DNA from: Ectothiorhodospira sp. BSL-9 | GTDB taxonomy: Bacteria > Pseudomonadota > Gammaproteobacteria > Ectothiorhodospirales > Ectothiorhodospiraceae | Assembly (NCBI RefSeq): GCF_001632845.1 | Contig: NZ_CP011994.1 | Span: forward strand, 2,986,001 to 3,050,000 | Length of the DNA: 64,000 nucleotides | Direction: 5' to 3' | In this document: positions 52,553-60,568 of the stretch, in pieces | Layout of the letters: the number at the start of each line of letters is the position of its first letter | Numbering within the stretch: the stretch's first letter is position 1 | Made by a program: the position numbers and the translations under genes | Notes under the pieces: model-generated | Told to the model about the DNA's origin: nothing | The model's database searches: none | Seen by the model: only the letters and a program-made list of their open reading frames with translations

Positions 52553-53748
52553 CACTGACGCCCTCCGAACAGCGGATAACGCACGCCGCTGACGGTGTTC
52601 AGCAGGGTCCAGGTGGGCTGGATGTTGGCGATTACCCGATTGAAACGGACGATGTCGGCCACTTCCACGTAGATGATGTCCCGGGGCTGCAGGTGGAAGC
52701 GTTCCGCCAGCAGCAGGGCGTCGGGGGATTTGGCGTTGAGGTGGAAGAGCTGGGGTTGGCCGCCCTCTTCGTCGCGCATGACGAAGATCCAGCCGGGGTT
52801 GGCGCGGTCCTGGTTGACGAAGCCGGCGTCGCTGAGCACTTCGGCCAGGGTGGCGCGGCGACGGTTCATCACGTAGGAGCCGGGGTTGCGGACTTCGCCG
52901 AGGACGAAGATCTTGTTGAACTGGCTGTCGAGCACGTTGACGATGTCGCCGTGCTCGAGCAGCGGGTTCTGGGTGATGTCGCCGTCTTCGTACAGGGCCT
53001 GCACGTTGACCCGGTAGGTGGTGCCGTCGCGGGTGAGCAGGACGTTGCCGTGGTCGGCCTGATCGCTGAAGCCGCCGGCGCGGTTCACGGCTTCCAGCAG
53101 GGTCATGGGGATGTCGTCGATGGCCTGAATGCCGGGTGAGGCCACCTCCCCCACCACGTAGATGCGCTTGCTGCGAAAGGAGACCACGCGCACGTCCAGC
53201 TGGACCCGTTCGATCACCCGGGAGAGGTGGCGGATGAGCACCTGGCGCAGTTCGCGCACGGTCATGCCGGCCACTTCGATCACGCCCACGTAGGGGTAGA
53301 AGATGGTGCCGTCCTCGGCCACCAGGGTGCCGGCCTGTTCGGCGGAGCGGAAAGAGCCGGCGGGGATGGTGAGTTCGGGGTGGTCCCAGACGATCACGCT
53401 GATGATGTCGCCGGGGCCGAGCCGGTAGTCCTGGTGTTGCAGGCCGAAATCCGGCAGGGCGGCGCCCATCACCTGTGTCTGGGCGGCGGCAGCGCGCCCG
53501 GGGAAGGCGCCGATGCCGTTGTTGAGTTGTTCGATGATCAGTTCGGCGGTGATGGGCTGCACGGCCACGTTGGCGGCGATGAGCTGGTCGTCCTGGATCA
53601 CCGGCAGGGGGGTGGCGGAGCTGTCCCGCATGCCACTGGCGTTGGTGCCGGGTGCCAGGGCGCAGGCGGACAGGCTGATGCTGAGCGCGATCGTGATGAC
53701 GAGGGCGAGCCAGGTTTTCCAGTCCCGACCATGGGTATTCCCGGGCAT
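52552..53748 (-). CDS. wza: Wza-type polysaccharide export lipoprotein
   Basis: About 398 residues from MPGNTHGRDW (53748); the frame is open to 53862 with other ATGs, and no start has a strong site. This start gives a lipoprotein signal peptide with the lipobox LSAC (ISLSACALAPG). It contains the poly_export domain (LGPGDIISVIVWDHPELT) followed by SLBB repeats (VVGEVASPGIQAI; FVLGEVRNPGSYV). It forms the outer-membrane exit for the polymer and is the first gene of the wza-wzc-transferase-rfaH operon. Confidence 0.9.
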   Translation of the reverse strand: MPGNTHGRDWKTWLALVITIALSISLSACALAPGTNASGMRDSSATPLPVIQDDQLIAANVAVQPITAELIIEQLNNGIGAFPGRAAAAQTQVMGAALPDFGLQHQDYRLGPGDIISVIVWDHPELTIPAGSFRSAEQAGTLVAEDGTIFYPYVGVIEVAGMTVRELRQVLIRHLSRVIERVQLDVRVVSFRSKRIYVVGEVASPGIQAIDDIPMTLLEAVNRAGGFSDQADHGNVLLTRDGTTYRVNVQALYEDGDITQNPLLEHGDIVNVLDSQFNKIFVLGEVRNPGSYVMNRRRATLAEVLSDAGFVNQDRANPGWIFVMRDEEGGQPQLFHLNAKSPDALLLAERFHLQPRDIIYVEVADIVRFNRVIANIQPTWTLLNTVSGVRYPLFGGRQ

Positions 53749-54397
53749 GCCCCATGAGGTCGCCGCTTGCCCGGGACAGTGTCTAAGCCACATCCAAGCA
53801 CTCCGCATTGAGATGTTTCCATCAGGCTGATGCAGAACCGCCCCCTGCCCTTCGGAGTCCACCCGGACTTCGGTTCATGCCGTCATTGGCCAGGGCGGAA
53901 GGGCCACTTCCTTCCTTTGCAAGGCGAAATGGCGCGGTGGTTCTTCGGTGAGTTCGGAGTTGTGCACAGCAAAACGCGGGCCATTTTTGGGATTGGCTGA
54001 GGAATTTATAAGTTTTCAGTTATTTAGGTTTTGGTGATGATTTGGAGGGGAAGCATGTTGGGGATGAAGTTTTGATTTTTTGTAAAGTATTTCGACCGTT
54101 ATCTATTTTGTTTTATCTATTTTTAAGGTTTGATGGATCAGTTATGAGTGATGATTTTGCCTCTTTATTGAGCATTGTCAACATATAGCACTTTTCCTGG
54201 ATTATTGTCGATTTGAGGGTGGCATTCGAGTCGGAAATATTTACATTTTTTTACTTTTTGCGCCTGCTTGTGGTGGCCGGATAGGTGGAAAGTGTTTTTA
54301 TTTCAATGCTGGTGGGGCAGTGGTGCATTTTTTGCTTTTGGGCATGCGTGCAAGGTGCTTTGGCTGAATGATCATCAACCAGATAAGGACGAAACTG
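53749..54397. promoter_or_regulatory. AT-rich divergent region between the wza operon and the PEP-CTERM gene
   Basis: About 650 nt without a gene, markedly AT-rich around 53990-54260, dividing two divergent transcription units. Promoters for both must lie here. No clear sigma-54 site, RfaH ops element or long palindrome was seen by eye, and TATA-like stretches are too frequent to single one out. Confidence 0.5.
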
Positions 54398-55174
54398 ATG
54401 AAAAGGCTCTTGACTGCGGCATGCATGACCACCGCCCTGGCCCTTGCGGGCCCGGCATCGGCGGGTTGGATTCCGGTGACGGAGAGTTTGACTGGGAACT
54501 TGGTGATTTCGGAGCTGGGTGGCACACCAGGCTTCAACATCACGGCAACGAATCTTGACGGGGATGTCAATTTTGTTGCCCTGCCGGAGACCCAGTTGAA
54601 GGGGATGTATGTGAGGGGGGAACTGGATTTGTATGCGCCATCCCCATTAACGCAAACAGAGCCGATCTTTCAAGTAACCTCCACTGGCTTCACGAACATC
54701 TTCAAGGGGCTGCTTGGGATTCCGGATGCCGGACTAAGTGGCGTGGAGATTTTTCAGCTATCATTTGGTGCCACTTCAACCCAAAGCGGATTCGGCTCTT
54801 TCGATATTGTTTATGATGGTTTCACAAGCGACGCCTTCATCAGTGCGATCAACAATAGCATCGGGACCACGCTGGTCAATACACAGGGATCAGGGGTCGT
54901 GACGGTTGAATACGGTTACGACGGCAGCTCGGTGAGCATGGGGATTACCGAGTCGTTTGAAGGCTGGATGGGGTTTGAAAGCCTGCTGAATCTTGCGGGC
55001 CAGTCTCTGGCGAACACGCTAGGCGTTGGCGATTTCTATGGAGGCACCATCGCCGGCAGATTCGAGCTGACCAATGCAGACATCAAGTTCGTGCCCGAAC
55101 CTGGCAGTCTGGCCCTGTTTGGCCTGGGCATGGCCGGTCTGGCGGCTGTGGGGATGCGGCGGCGGCGCATGTAG
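54398..55174 (+). CDS. PEP-CTERM sorting-domain exported protein
   Basis: 258 residues from MKRLLTAACM, with AAGGA about 9 nt upstream. A Sec signal peptide ends near GPASA. The body (about 25-225) is a secreted beta-rich region with no recognised family. The C-terminus is textbook PEP-CTERM: VPEPGSLALFGLGMAGLAAVG followed by MRRRR, i.e. VPEP, a membrane helix and a basic cluster. Exosortase would cut at PEP and pass the protein to the surface or polymer matrix. No exosortase gene is in the window, although the EPS genes here are of the kind that usually accompany one. Confidence 0.93.
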   Translation: MKRLLTAACMTTALALAGPASAGWIPVTESLTGNLVISELGGTPGFNITATNLDGDVNFVALPETQLKGMYVRGELDLYAPSPLTQTEPIFQVTSTGFTNIFKGLLGIPDAGLSGVEIFQLSFGATSTQSGFGSFDIVYDGFTSDAFISAINNSIGTTLVNTQGSGVVTVEYGYDGSSVSMGITESFEGWMGFESLLNLAGQSLANTLGVGDFYGGTIAGRFELTNADIKFVPEPGSLALFGLGMAGLAAVGMRRRRM

Positions 55175-55186
55175 GAAGTGTTCTTG

Positions 55187-55278
55187 TGTGGGAGCGGGCT
55201 CTGCCCGGGAATGGGTGGCCAGGATCACCCCATGAGTGCTTCCCGGCATGGCTCTCGCGGGCAGGTCTCGTTCCCACA
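55187..55278. repeat. REP pair between the PEP-CTERM and AttH-like genes
   Basis: A forward arm TGTGGGAGCGGGCTCTGCCC (55187 region) and a converging arm ending TCTCGTTCCCACA (55278) form an inverted pair about 90 nt long. The sequence is related to but distinct from the BIME blocks at 31421-32503. Confidence 0.75.
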
Positions 55279-55298
55279 GGGAGAAGAAAAACAAGCTG

Positions 55299-56465
55299 AT
55301 GACTCAGGAAAGTCGCAAGAACATTCCCCGACGCAGCGGTCGTTCCAGGTATTCCAGAAAGCGCCCTCCCCTCTGGCGGCGATTCCTCGGCCCATTCATC
55401 ACCTTGAGCCTCATTGCCCTGGTCATCATGCTGTACCTGGTCCTGCTGGTTCCGGATTCCAGGATTCAGGTAGGCCATCACCACGATCCCCCCATGCCAC
55501 CAGCAAGGGAACGTACCCTGGATCTGCCACCTCTCGAACTCCCAAGGGATGAGGCCCCCCATGTCAGCGCCACCGAATGGTGGTACTACAGTGGTCATCT
55601 GTTCGGTGACCAGGGCGAGCATTACAGTTTTCATGTCACCGTTTTCCTGCGCGACGGCCTTGTGCGGCATACCGTTTTCCACGGGTCGCTGACCGATCAT
55701 GACAATGGTCAGCGTCATGGCGGCCAGCACCGGACCGCCGGCATTCCATCCTCAGCCAACGCTGAGGGCTTCGACTTCCATTATGCGAACTGGCAGGTAT
55801 CCGGATCGGGTGACGAGCATGTGATCATCATGCAGGAAGAGGATTTCCAGCTGACCCTGGCCCTGACGGATCCCTGGCCGGCCGTCCTTCACAAGGCCCA
55901 TGGTTCCGCCCCCCCCGGCCTGGTGGATTTCGGGGAGGCAGGCATCAGTTATTACTACTCTCGTCCGCGCATGCGGGCCCATGGGCAGGTCCGGGTGGGT
56001 CGGGAGGCGCCGGTCTCGGTGGCCGGTGAAGTGTGGTTCGATCACCAATGGGGAGATTTTGAGGCCTCGAGACTGGGCTGGCACTGGTTTGCCCTGCACC
56101 TGGAAGATGACTCGGAGCTGATGATTTATGTGCTTTATGATCAGCATGGCGAACATCTGACCACGCTGGGCACGCGCTCCCGCCAGGGGCGTTCGGAGGC
56201 GATTGCTTCTGACCAGGTCCGGGTGCGCGGTCGCGGGGAGTGGATCAGTCCCCAGTCGAATCTGCGCTATCCTGCTGCCTGGGACATCGATCTACCGGAA
56301 GGTCGATTACACATCGAGCCCTTGCATCAGGACAGTGAGTTCGACGGCCGGGAGAGCATCTTCACGCTCTACTGGGAGGGCGGGGTGGAAGTCAGTGGGG
56401 CCCTGGAAGGTCTGGGTTTTGTGGAGATGCATGTTCAACCATTTGCTGATCGTCTGTACCGGTAA
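55299..56465 (+). CDS. AttH/CrtC-like lipocalin-fold protein, membrane-anchored
   Basis: 388 residues from MTQESRKN. A basic N-terminus precedes one membrane helix (about 31-52, FITLSLIALVIMLYLVLLV). The exported part has the paired lipocalin-like domains of the AttH/carotenoid-1,2-hydratase family, with the motifs ATEWWYYSGHLF, SFHVTVFLRDG, GEVWFDHQWGDF and GWHWFALHLEDDSELMIY. Family members act on hydrophobic substrates, but this one has no carotenoid gene neighbours, so its activity is unknown. It overlaps the LMW phosphatase gene by 35 nt. Confidence 0.87.
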   Translation: MTQESRKNIPRRSGRSRYSRKRPPLWRRFLGPFITLSLIALVIMLYLVLLVPDSRIQVGHHHDPPMPPARERTLDLPPLELPRDEAPHVSATEWWYYSGHLFGDQGEHYSFHVTVFLRDGLVRHTVFHGSLTDHDNGQRHGGQHRTAGIPSSANAEGFDFHYANWQVSGSGDEHVIIMQEEDFQLTLALTDPWPAVLHKAHGSAPPGLVDFGEAGISYYYSRPRMRAHGQVRVGREAPVSVAGEVWFDHQWGDFEASRLGWHWFALHLEDDSELMIYVLYDQHGEHLTTLGTRSRQGRSEAIASDQVRVRGRGEWISPQSNLRYPAAWDIDLPEGRLHIEPLHQDSEFDGRESIFTLYWEGGVEVSGALEGLGFVEMHVQPFADRLYR

Positions 56466-56868
56466 TATCTGCCGAAGCCCGTTTGCGGAGGCGTGTTTCA
56501 GGCAGCGGTTGCGGGAATCGGGTCGTGATGTCTGCGTTCAGTCGGCGGGCACGGGGGCGCTGGTGGGTCATCCAGCGGATGAGGTCACCCGGCGACTGGC
56601 GGCAGACAGGGGGTTGTGCCTGGAGGGTCACAGGGCGGTCCAGGTGACCGCGGACCAAGCCCTGCAAGCGGACCTGATTCTGGTGATGGAGCCGGCTCAC
56701 CGCCACCATCTGCTGGAGCTCTGCGCCCCGGCCCGCGGCAAGATTTTCCTGCTGGGCCATTGGTCGAACCAGGTCATCGAAGACCCTTACCAGCGCGCCG
56801 AGCCGGTGTACCTGCGTGTGCATGAGGAGATCAGTGAAGCAGCGCAGGAGTGGGTTTGGCGGATGTAA
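56431..56868 (+). CDS. Low-molecular-weight protein-tyrosine phosphatase (second copy)
   Basis: 145 residues from the ATG at 56431; the frame is open from 56203 but that portion is the shadow of the AttH-like gene. The P-loop is C9-TGNIC-R15-SP and the acid loop EDPYQR is near residue 115. The closing segment LLGHWSNQVIEDPYQRAEPV corresponds to LLGHWQGGEVDDPYGRG in the first copy. It has the same likely role as the copy at 5163, counteracting Wzc or a similar BY-kinase. Translation is probably coupled to the AttH-like gene. Confidence 0.92.
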   Translation: MFNHLLIVCTGNICRSPFAEACFRQRLRESGRDVCVQSAGTGALVGHPADEVTRRLAADRGLCLEGHRAVQVTADQALQADLILVMEPAHRHHLLELCAPARGKIFLLGHWSNQVIEDPYQRAEPVYLRVHEEISEAAQEWVWRM

Positions 56869-56877
56869 ACCTGTCAA

Positions 56878-57135
56878 CTAGTGTCCTGATTCAAAAATGC
56901 ACAGATCAAACTGAAGGCGTAGAGTGGATGGTACACCCAGAACCTGGGAGAGTGTCAAAGATCTCCAGGATTCCATCCGCCATTACCTGAAGATCTACAA
57001 CGAGGATCCCAAACCCTTCGTCTGGCACAAGGACGCCGACAACATACTCCAGTCTGTGGGCCGGGCTGCTGACGCTTTGGTGGGGCAGGAGTCGAATAAT
57101 GCTTATAGCTAGTTATTTTTGAATCAGGGCACTAG
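56878..57135 (+). mobile_element. Deleted IS630-family derivative (MITE-like)
   Basis: A 258-bp element bounded by 20-nt inverted repeats (56878-56897 and 57116-57135) that differ at one base and begin with CTAG. Inside, a 62-codon frame (56924-57112) matches the C-terminal end of IS630 transposases (SIRHYLKIYNEDPKPFVWHK). Only the two ends and the transposase tail remain, so it could move only with a helper transposase. Confidence 0.88.
56924..57112 (+). pseudogene. C-terminal remnant of an IS630-family transposase
   Basis: 62 codons: TWESVKDLQDSIRHYL, then NEDPKPFVWHKDADNIL, the typical tail of these transposases. The catalytic core is missing. The sequence is unrelated in detail to the IS630 copy at 41970. 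Confidence 0.85.
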
Positions 57136-57985
57136 GTTCTGTCTGAAAAGTATGATCGGAAGCAAAGGACAACACATGCGAGACAAACCATGGCTCGAAA
57201 GCTCTTGGCAAGCTTGTCGTATCGAGTGCCTATACGCCGCATTTCCTTCATCCAGCCAAAAAGGCGCTCCACAATATTTCGTTGTCGATAGCGTGCCTTA
57301 TCAAAGCCCCGACTCCGGCCACGACGCGGCCGTCTGTGCATCTTCCGGCTGGCAATCACTGGCTTCATGCCGTAGCGATCACAGTATCGTCGGAGCGCGT
57401 CACTGTCATAACCCTTGTCGGCCACGATGTGATCACAGCGTTTTACTGGGCGACCCACAGGTCCGGGCAAATGAACACATTCCATCACTGTCGTGAACCA
57501 TCGGGAGTCCGCATGCTGACCCGGCGACAACTCGAACGCCAGCGGGTGCCCACAGCCGTCGCACACCAGGTGGATCTTGGTGGTCAGGCCGCCTCGACTG
57601 CGCCCCAGGGCATGGTCTACGGGTTCTTCAGACCCCCCTTTTTACCGCCTCCAGAGGCGGCTCGAGTAGCGCGAGTCGATGTCGAATCAAGCATCCAGGT
57701 CCCCAGATCCATCAGGCCATCCTCGCGAAGCCGTAAATGCAGGCGCGCCAGTACCGCCTCGAAAGTCCCGTCATCCCGCCAGGTCCGGAAGCGGTCGTAC
57801 ACAGTTTTCCACGGGCCAAATCGTTCCGGCAGATCACGCCACTTGGCGCCGCTGCACAGAATCCAGAAGATACCATTGAGCATCTGGCGATCATCACGCC
57901 GGGGACGCCCCATGCGCTGTGGTGTTGATACGATATCCTTGACCAGCTCCCACTCTGCATCGGAAAGCTCGTACCGCTCTGCCAT
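57132..57985 (-). CDS. IS5-family transposase in two frames (likely programmed frameshift)
   Basis: The first frame (57617-57985, 122 residues) has SDAEWELVKDIV, GIFWILCSGAKWRDLPERFG and the first catalytic Asp in WMLDSTSTRATRAA, ending GGGKKGGLKNP. The second frame (57132-57566) has VADKGYDSDALRR (second Asp) and RNIVERLFGWMKEMRRI (Glu). Between them the coding strand has AAAAAGGGGGG near 57636-57648. This is a classic slippery run, as used by this IS group to make the full DDE protein. No other damage is visible, so the element may be active. The last codons of the second frame run into the inverted repeat. Confidence 0.87.
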
Positions 57986-58050
57986 GAGTCCTCCTGTACA
58001 GATTCATCATGGTAAAAACTTAGCAAAATCACTTTTCAGACAGAACCTAG
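57132..58050 (-). mobile_element. IS5-family (IS427-like) element inserted at a CTAG site
   Basis: The ends at 57136 and 58046 carry the inverted repeat GTTCTGTCTGAAAAGT (matching outer 16 nt). CTAG occurs at both boundaries (57132-57135 and 58047-58050). The left CTAG is the terminal CTAG of the IS630 derivative, so this element landed exactly at the end of another element. It contains a two-frame transposase. Confidence 0.9.
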
Positions 58051-58054
58051 TGTC

Positions 58055-58204
58055 GTGGTGGGCCTGGCGATGCTCCAGTGGGATTTGTTCCATTCTGGAT
58101 GGGTTTACTCAGACCTGGAAGAACCTGAAACCTCTACGTTCACCCCCGACAGGGTGATCAAGGATGCACTCGAAACAATTCTTGCGGAACAAGACTTTCG
58201 ATAA
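58055..58204 (+). pseudogene. 3' fragment of an unrecognised gene cut by the IS5 element
   Basis: A 49-codon frame runs open from the element edge to TAA: VVGLAMLQWDLFHSGWVY, then SDLEEPETSTFTPD and a helical tail DALETILAEQDFR. It has no start, good coding character and no recognised family. It seems to be the C-terminal end of a gene truncated by insertion or island arrival. Confidence 0.5.
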
Positions 58205-58210
58205 CGGTGA

Positions 58211-60568
58211 CTACCTCCCTTGCTTTTCTTCCGTATGGCAACCGACGTTTATCCTATTTGCATGAACGACCCATTCATTGGCAGATCGTAAAGCATGACT
58301 TTGTATCGGGCCAAGCGTATGCGTATAGGTCAAAATCAGGGTTCTCAGGTTGGCATGCCCTATGATCTTTGCGATATGCACAAGAAATTTTTCTTCACCT
58401 ACGGATGCTTGAGGCTCATAGGTCTCGAATAAGCCGCGAAGACGTTCTAAACAGATATCGCTAAAGATGGCATGATCAGCATGACTCAGGCTCTCTCGTA
58501 TATCGGAGTGATAAGCAGCGTAACCACGTAATACCAACCAGGAAGCTGCACAGTGCCTCAGCCCATGGAAATCGATATCGGCTTGCAAGGCCTGTCTCAG
58601 CACTTGAATGGGTTCTGCTATCACTTCCTGCCAACTGGGCCTACGATTGGCGACAAGGGGCCCGACCATTGGAATTCTTCTCACGCTCGCGCCGCCCTCT
58701 TCCCCCTTGGCGATATCAAAGCGATCACGGCACCAGGACTTGAGGATACGTAGTGTTTCTTCTGGAAGAATCCGGTGAAATGGTACAGATCGTCTCCCGG
58801 CCGGTGTCTTTGTCTGCCGCACGAGCACATAAAACTCGTCGATACCACTGACCACATCCGCAACTGTGAGATTCAGAACTTCTGACGACCGTAATCCGCC
58901 ATAAAACCCCAGAATGAGTACCGCCTGAAGTTCCTGCCTTTTTTCTTTTGTCAAATCCTGACGGTCATCCAATACTCGAAGCACGAAATCAAACTGAAAC
59001 GGCGTAATCAGCGTCCTGCGACCCACATGGATTTCTGGATTATGTTTCTGGTTATCCCATCGCGGCAGGTCGCTGGGCGATATCACGCCGATATCTTCCC
59101 GAGCACAATATCGAAGAAACTGCATCCATTTATCGAGAAACTCTTGCTGTGTCTTGTGGGACCATTTTGGATTTTCGAGTAGCTGCAGCGTAATGTGCTC
59201 GATGAATTCGTCATCCCATGACGCCATGTCGATGCTTTCCGAAACATCAAACAAGCGGGGCTGGAAAAGCCTCCCGACATACGTACGTGCAGTGCTCAGT
59301 CGTATCTCGCGTTTCCCAAGCTTTTCAGCCAGCCAGTGCAGCGCCATATGAAGGACGCTTCGCGTCGATGACTGTAGCCGATCGGCCCTTTTCAGAGCCG
59401 CCAAGACCAAGCTCGCGAACACCTTACCTCTGGACGCGACCAACGGACCTCCCTCCCGATTTGCGCAGCTTTCCTGGGATTGACGGAGAAACCGTTGCAA
59501 TTCAAGGCGAGCAGCGGCGCTCCAATCCCCCAAGGGCTGATCGCCAGAGATACTCAGTTTTGGCAGAGGAGCCGACACCTGCGCAATAGACTCCTCAAGA
59601 TAAGTCTCGGAACCGTATTCAGGGTAGTGGCGCCTTGAAGGAATGGAGTTCGGCGTGCGATGAAGCTCTAAGTCCAGAGGTGCCACTGGTAGTGGGTATA
59701 CGGCAAGAATTTCCAGGACAGCCGGGGGTACACCATGCCGTCGGGCCAACCAGCGCCCCGCCAGGGATACCCCCGTCCAGGTACGAGGTAAGGAGATACC
59801 CATCTCACGCGTCGTCGGTGCGTTTGCGATGACTTTGAGATATTGGTTCAGGATTTTGCGAACGCGCTCATCAAGACATCCGTCCTCTACCTCATCGCCC
59901 CGAAGTGCCTCGTGAAACAACAGCCGCTCGGTACCAGACGACTTAACCCGACGATGGTGCTGTAGCAACAAGTCCTGCAGGGGCCTTGGCGGGTTGAACC
60001 AGTGGCAGCTATCGTAGCCAGCCGCCCCATGGATGGGTGTGAAGATTCTCCCCTTGGTCGGTGGCATCGTATCCACATCGCAGACCCGTAGCCTCGAGAG
60101 GATACCGGCAGCCACTTGACCGCTGGCCCCACAGCGCGTCACCAGCAGCAAGGCTGCCAGAAACAGACAGCCCCGTGGATCCCGGGAGTGGTGGCGCCAT
60201 TCGCGTCTCATCAGACGTTCGAGGCGATCCACCTGAAGGGACTGCGCAGCCAGTCGTTGGCTGGACGGTATGGCAATCGGTCGAGGGGGTTTGATCGGGC
60301 GTGGTGGCAATACACACTGCCAACCTTGTCGATTCAGCGCGGTAAGAAGTTGTCGCAAATGACGGTCGTTGACCGTACCTTTTGTTTTCGGGTTGGCGCG
60401 CCGTAGCGCGTCCAATTCCTCGGCACCAAGCACGTTGTCCTGATTCGCATGTCTCATCACCAGAGACAGGAGGTGACGTTGCCTTTGCAAGACAGTGGGC
60501 GATGTTTTGGACTCCGTAATACCCAACGAGGCGAGAGCGCGATCCAGCTCTTGGTCGCTAACAGACAT
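58211..60568 (-). CDS. Large tyrosine recombinase with complete catalytic set (trio gene 3)
   Basis: 785 residues from the ATG at 60568, which has GGAG 5 nt upstream and overlaps the previous gene by 11 nt. The C-terminal 230 residues are a tyrosine recombinase: R560 (GGLRSSEVLNL), K587 (TKTPAGRRSVP), H668 and R671 (FHGLRHCAASW), H738 (IIGHANLRT) and nucleophile Y748 (LTYTHTL). All are present. A SAM-like core-binding domain precedes it (about 430-520). The N-terminal about 400 residues have no recognised domain. It is twice the length of usual phage or ICE integrases. It is probably active on its own island with the two upstream genes. Confidence 0.85.
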   Translation of the reverse strand: MSVSDQELDRALASLGITESKTSPTVLQRQRHLLSLVMRHANQDNVLGAEELDALRRANPKTKGTVNDRHLRQLLTALNRQGWQCVLPPRPIKPPRPIAIPSSQRLAAQSLQVDRLERLMRREWRHHSRDPRGCLFLAALLLVTRCGASGQVAAGILSRLRVCDVDTMPPTKGRIFTPIHGAAGYDSCHWFNPPRPLQDLLLQHHRRVKSSGTERLLFHEALRGDEVEDGCLDERVRKILNQYLKVIANAPTTREMGISLPRTWTGVSLAGRWLARRHGVPPAVLEILAVYPLPVAPLDLELHRTPNSIPSRRHYPEYGSETYLEESIAQVSAPLPKLSISGDQPLGDWSAAARLELQRFLRQSQESCANREGGPLVASRGKVFASLVLAALKRADRLQSSTRSVLHMALHWLAEKLGKREIRLSTARTYVGRLFQPRLFDVSESIDMASWDDEFIEHITLQLLENPKWSHKTQQEFLDKWMQFLRYCAREDIGVISPSDLPRWDNQKHNPEIHVGRRTLITPFQFDFVLRVLDDRQDLTKEKRQELQAVLILGFYGGLRSSEVLNLTVADVVSGIDEFYVLVRQTKTPAGRRSVPFHRILPEETLRILKSWCRDRFDIAKGEEGGASVRRIPMVGPLVANRRPSWQEVIAEPIQVLRQALQADIDFHGLRHCAASWLVLRGYAAYHSDIRESLSHADHAIFSDICLERLRGLFETYEPQASVGEEKFLVHIAKIIGHANLRTLILTYTHTLGPIQSHALRSANEWVVHANRINVGCHTEEKQGR

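Noticed and set aside
50309-53755. A single 1148-codon open frame covering wzc and most of wza
   Set aside because: The upstream 400 codons are Arg/Pro/His-rich shadow of the wza gene in another frame. The true wzc ATG at 52552 overlaps the wza stop.
53749-54397. RfaH ops element or sigma-54 promoter upstream of wza or the PEP-CTERM gene
   Set aside because: Neither GGCGGTAGC nor a TGGCAC-N5-TTGC pattern was found on either strand in this gap.
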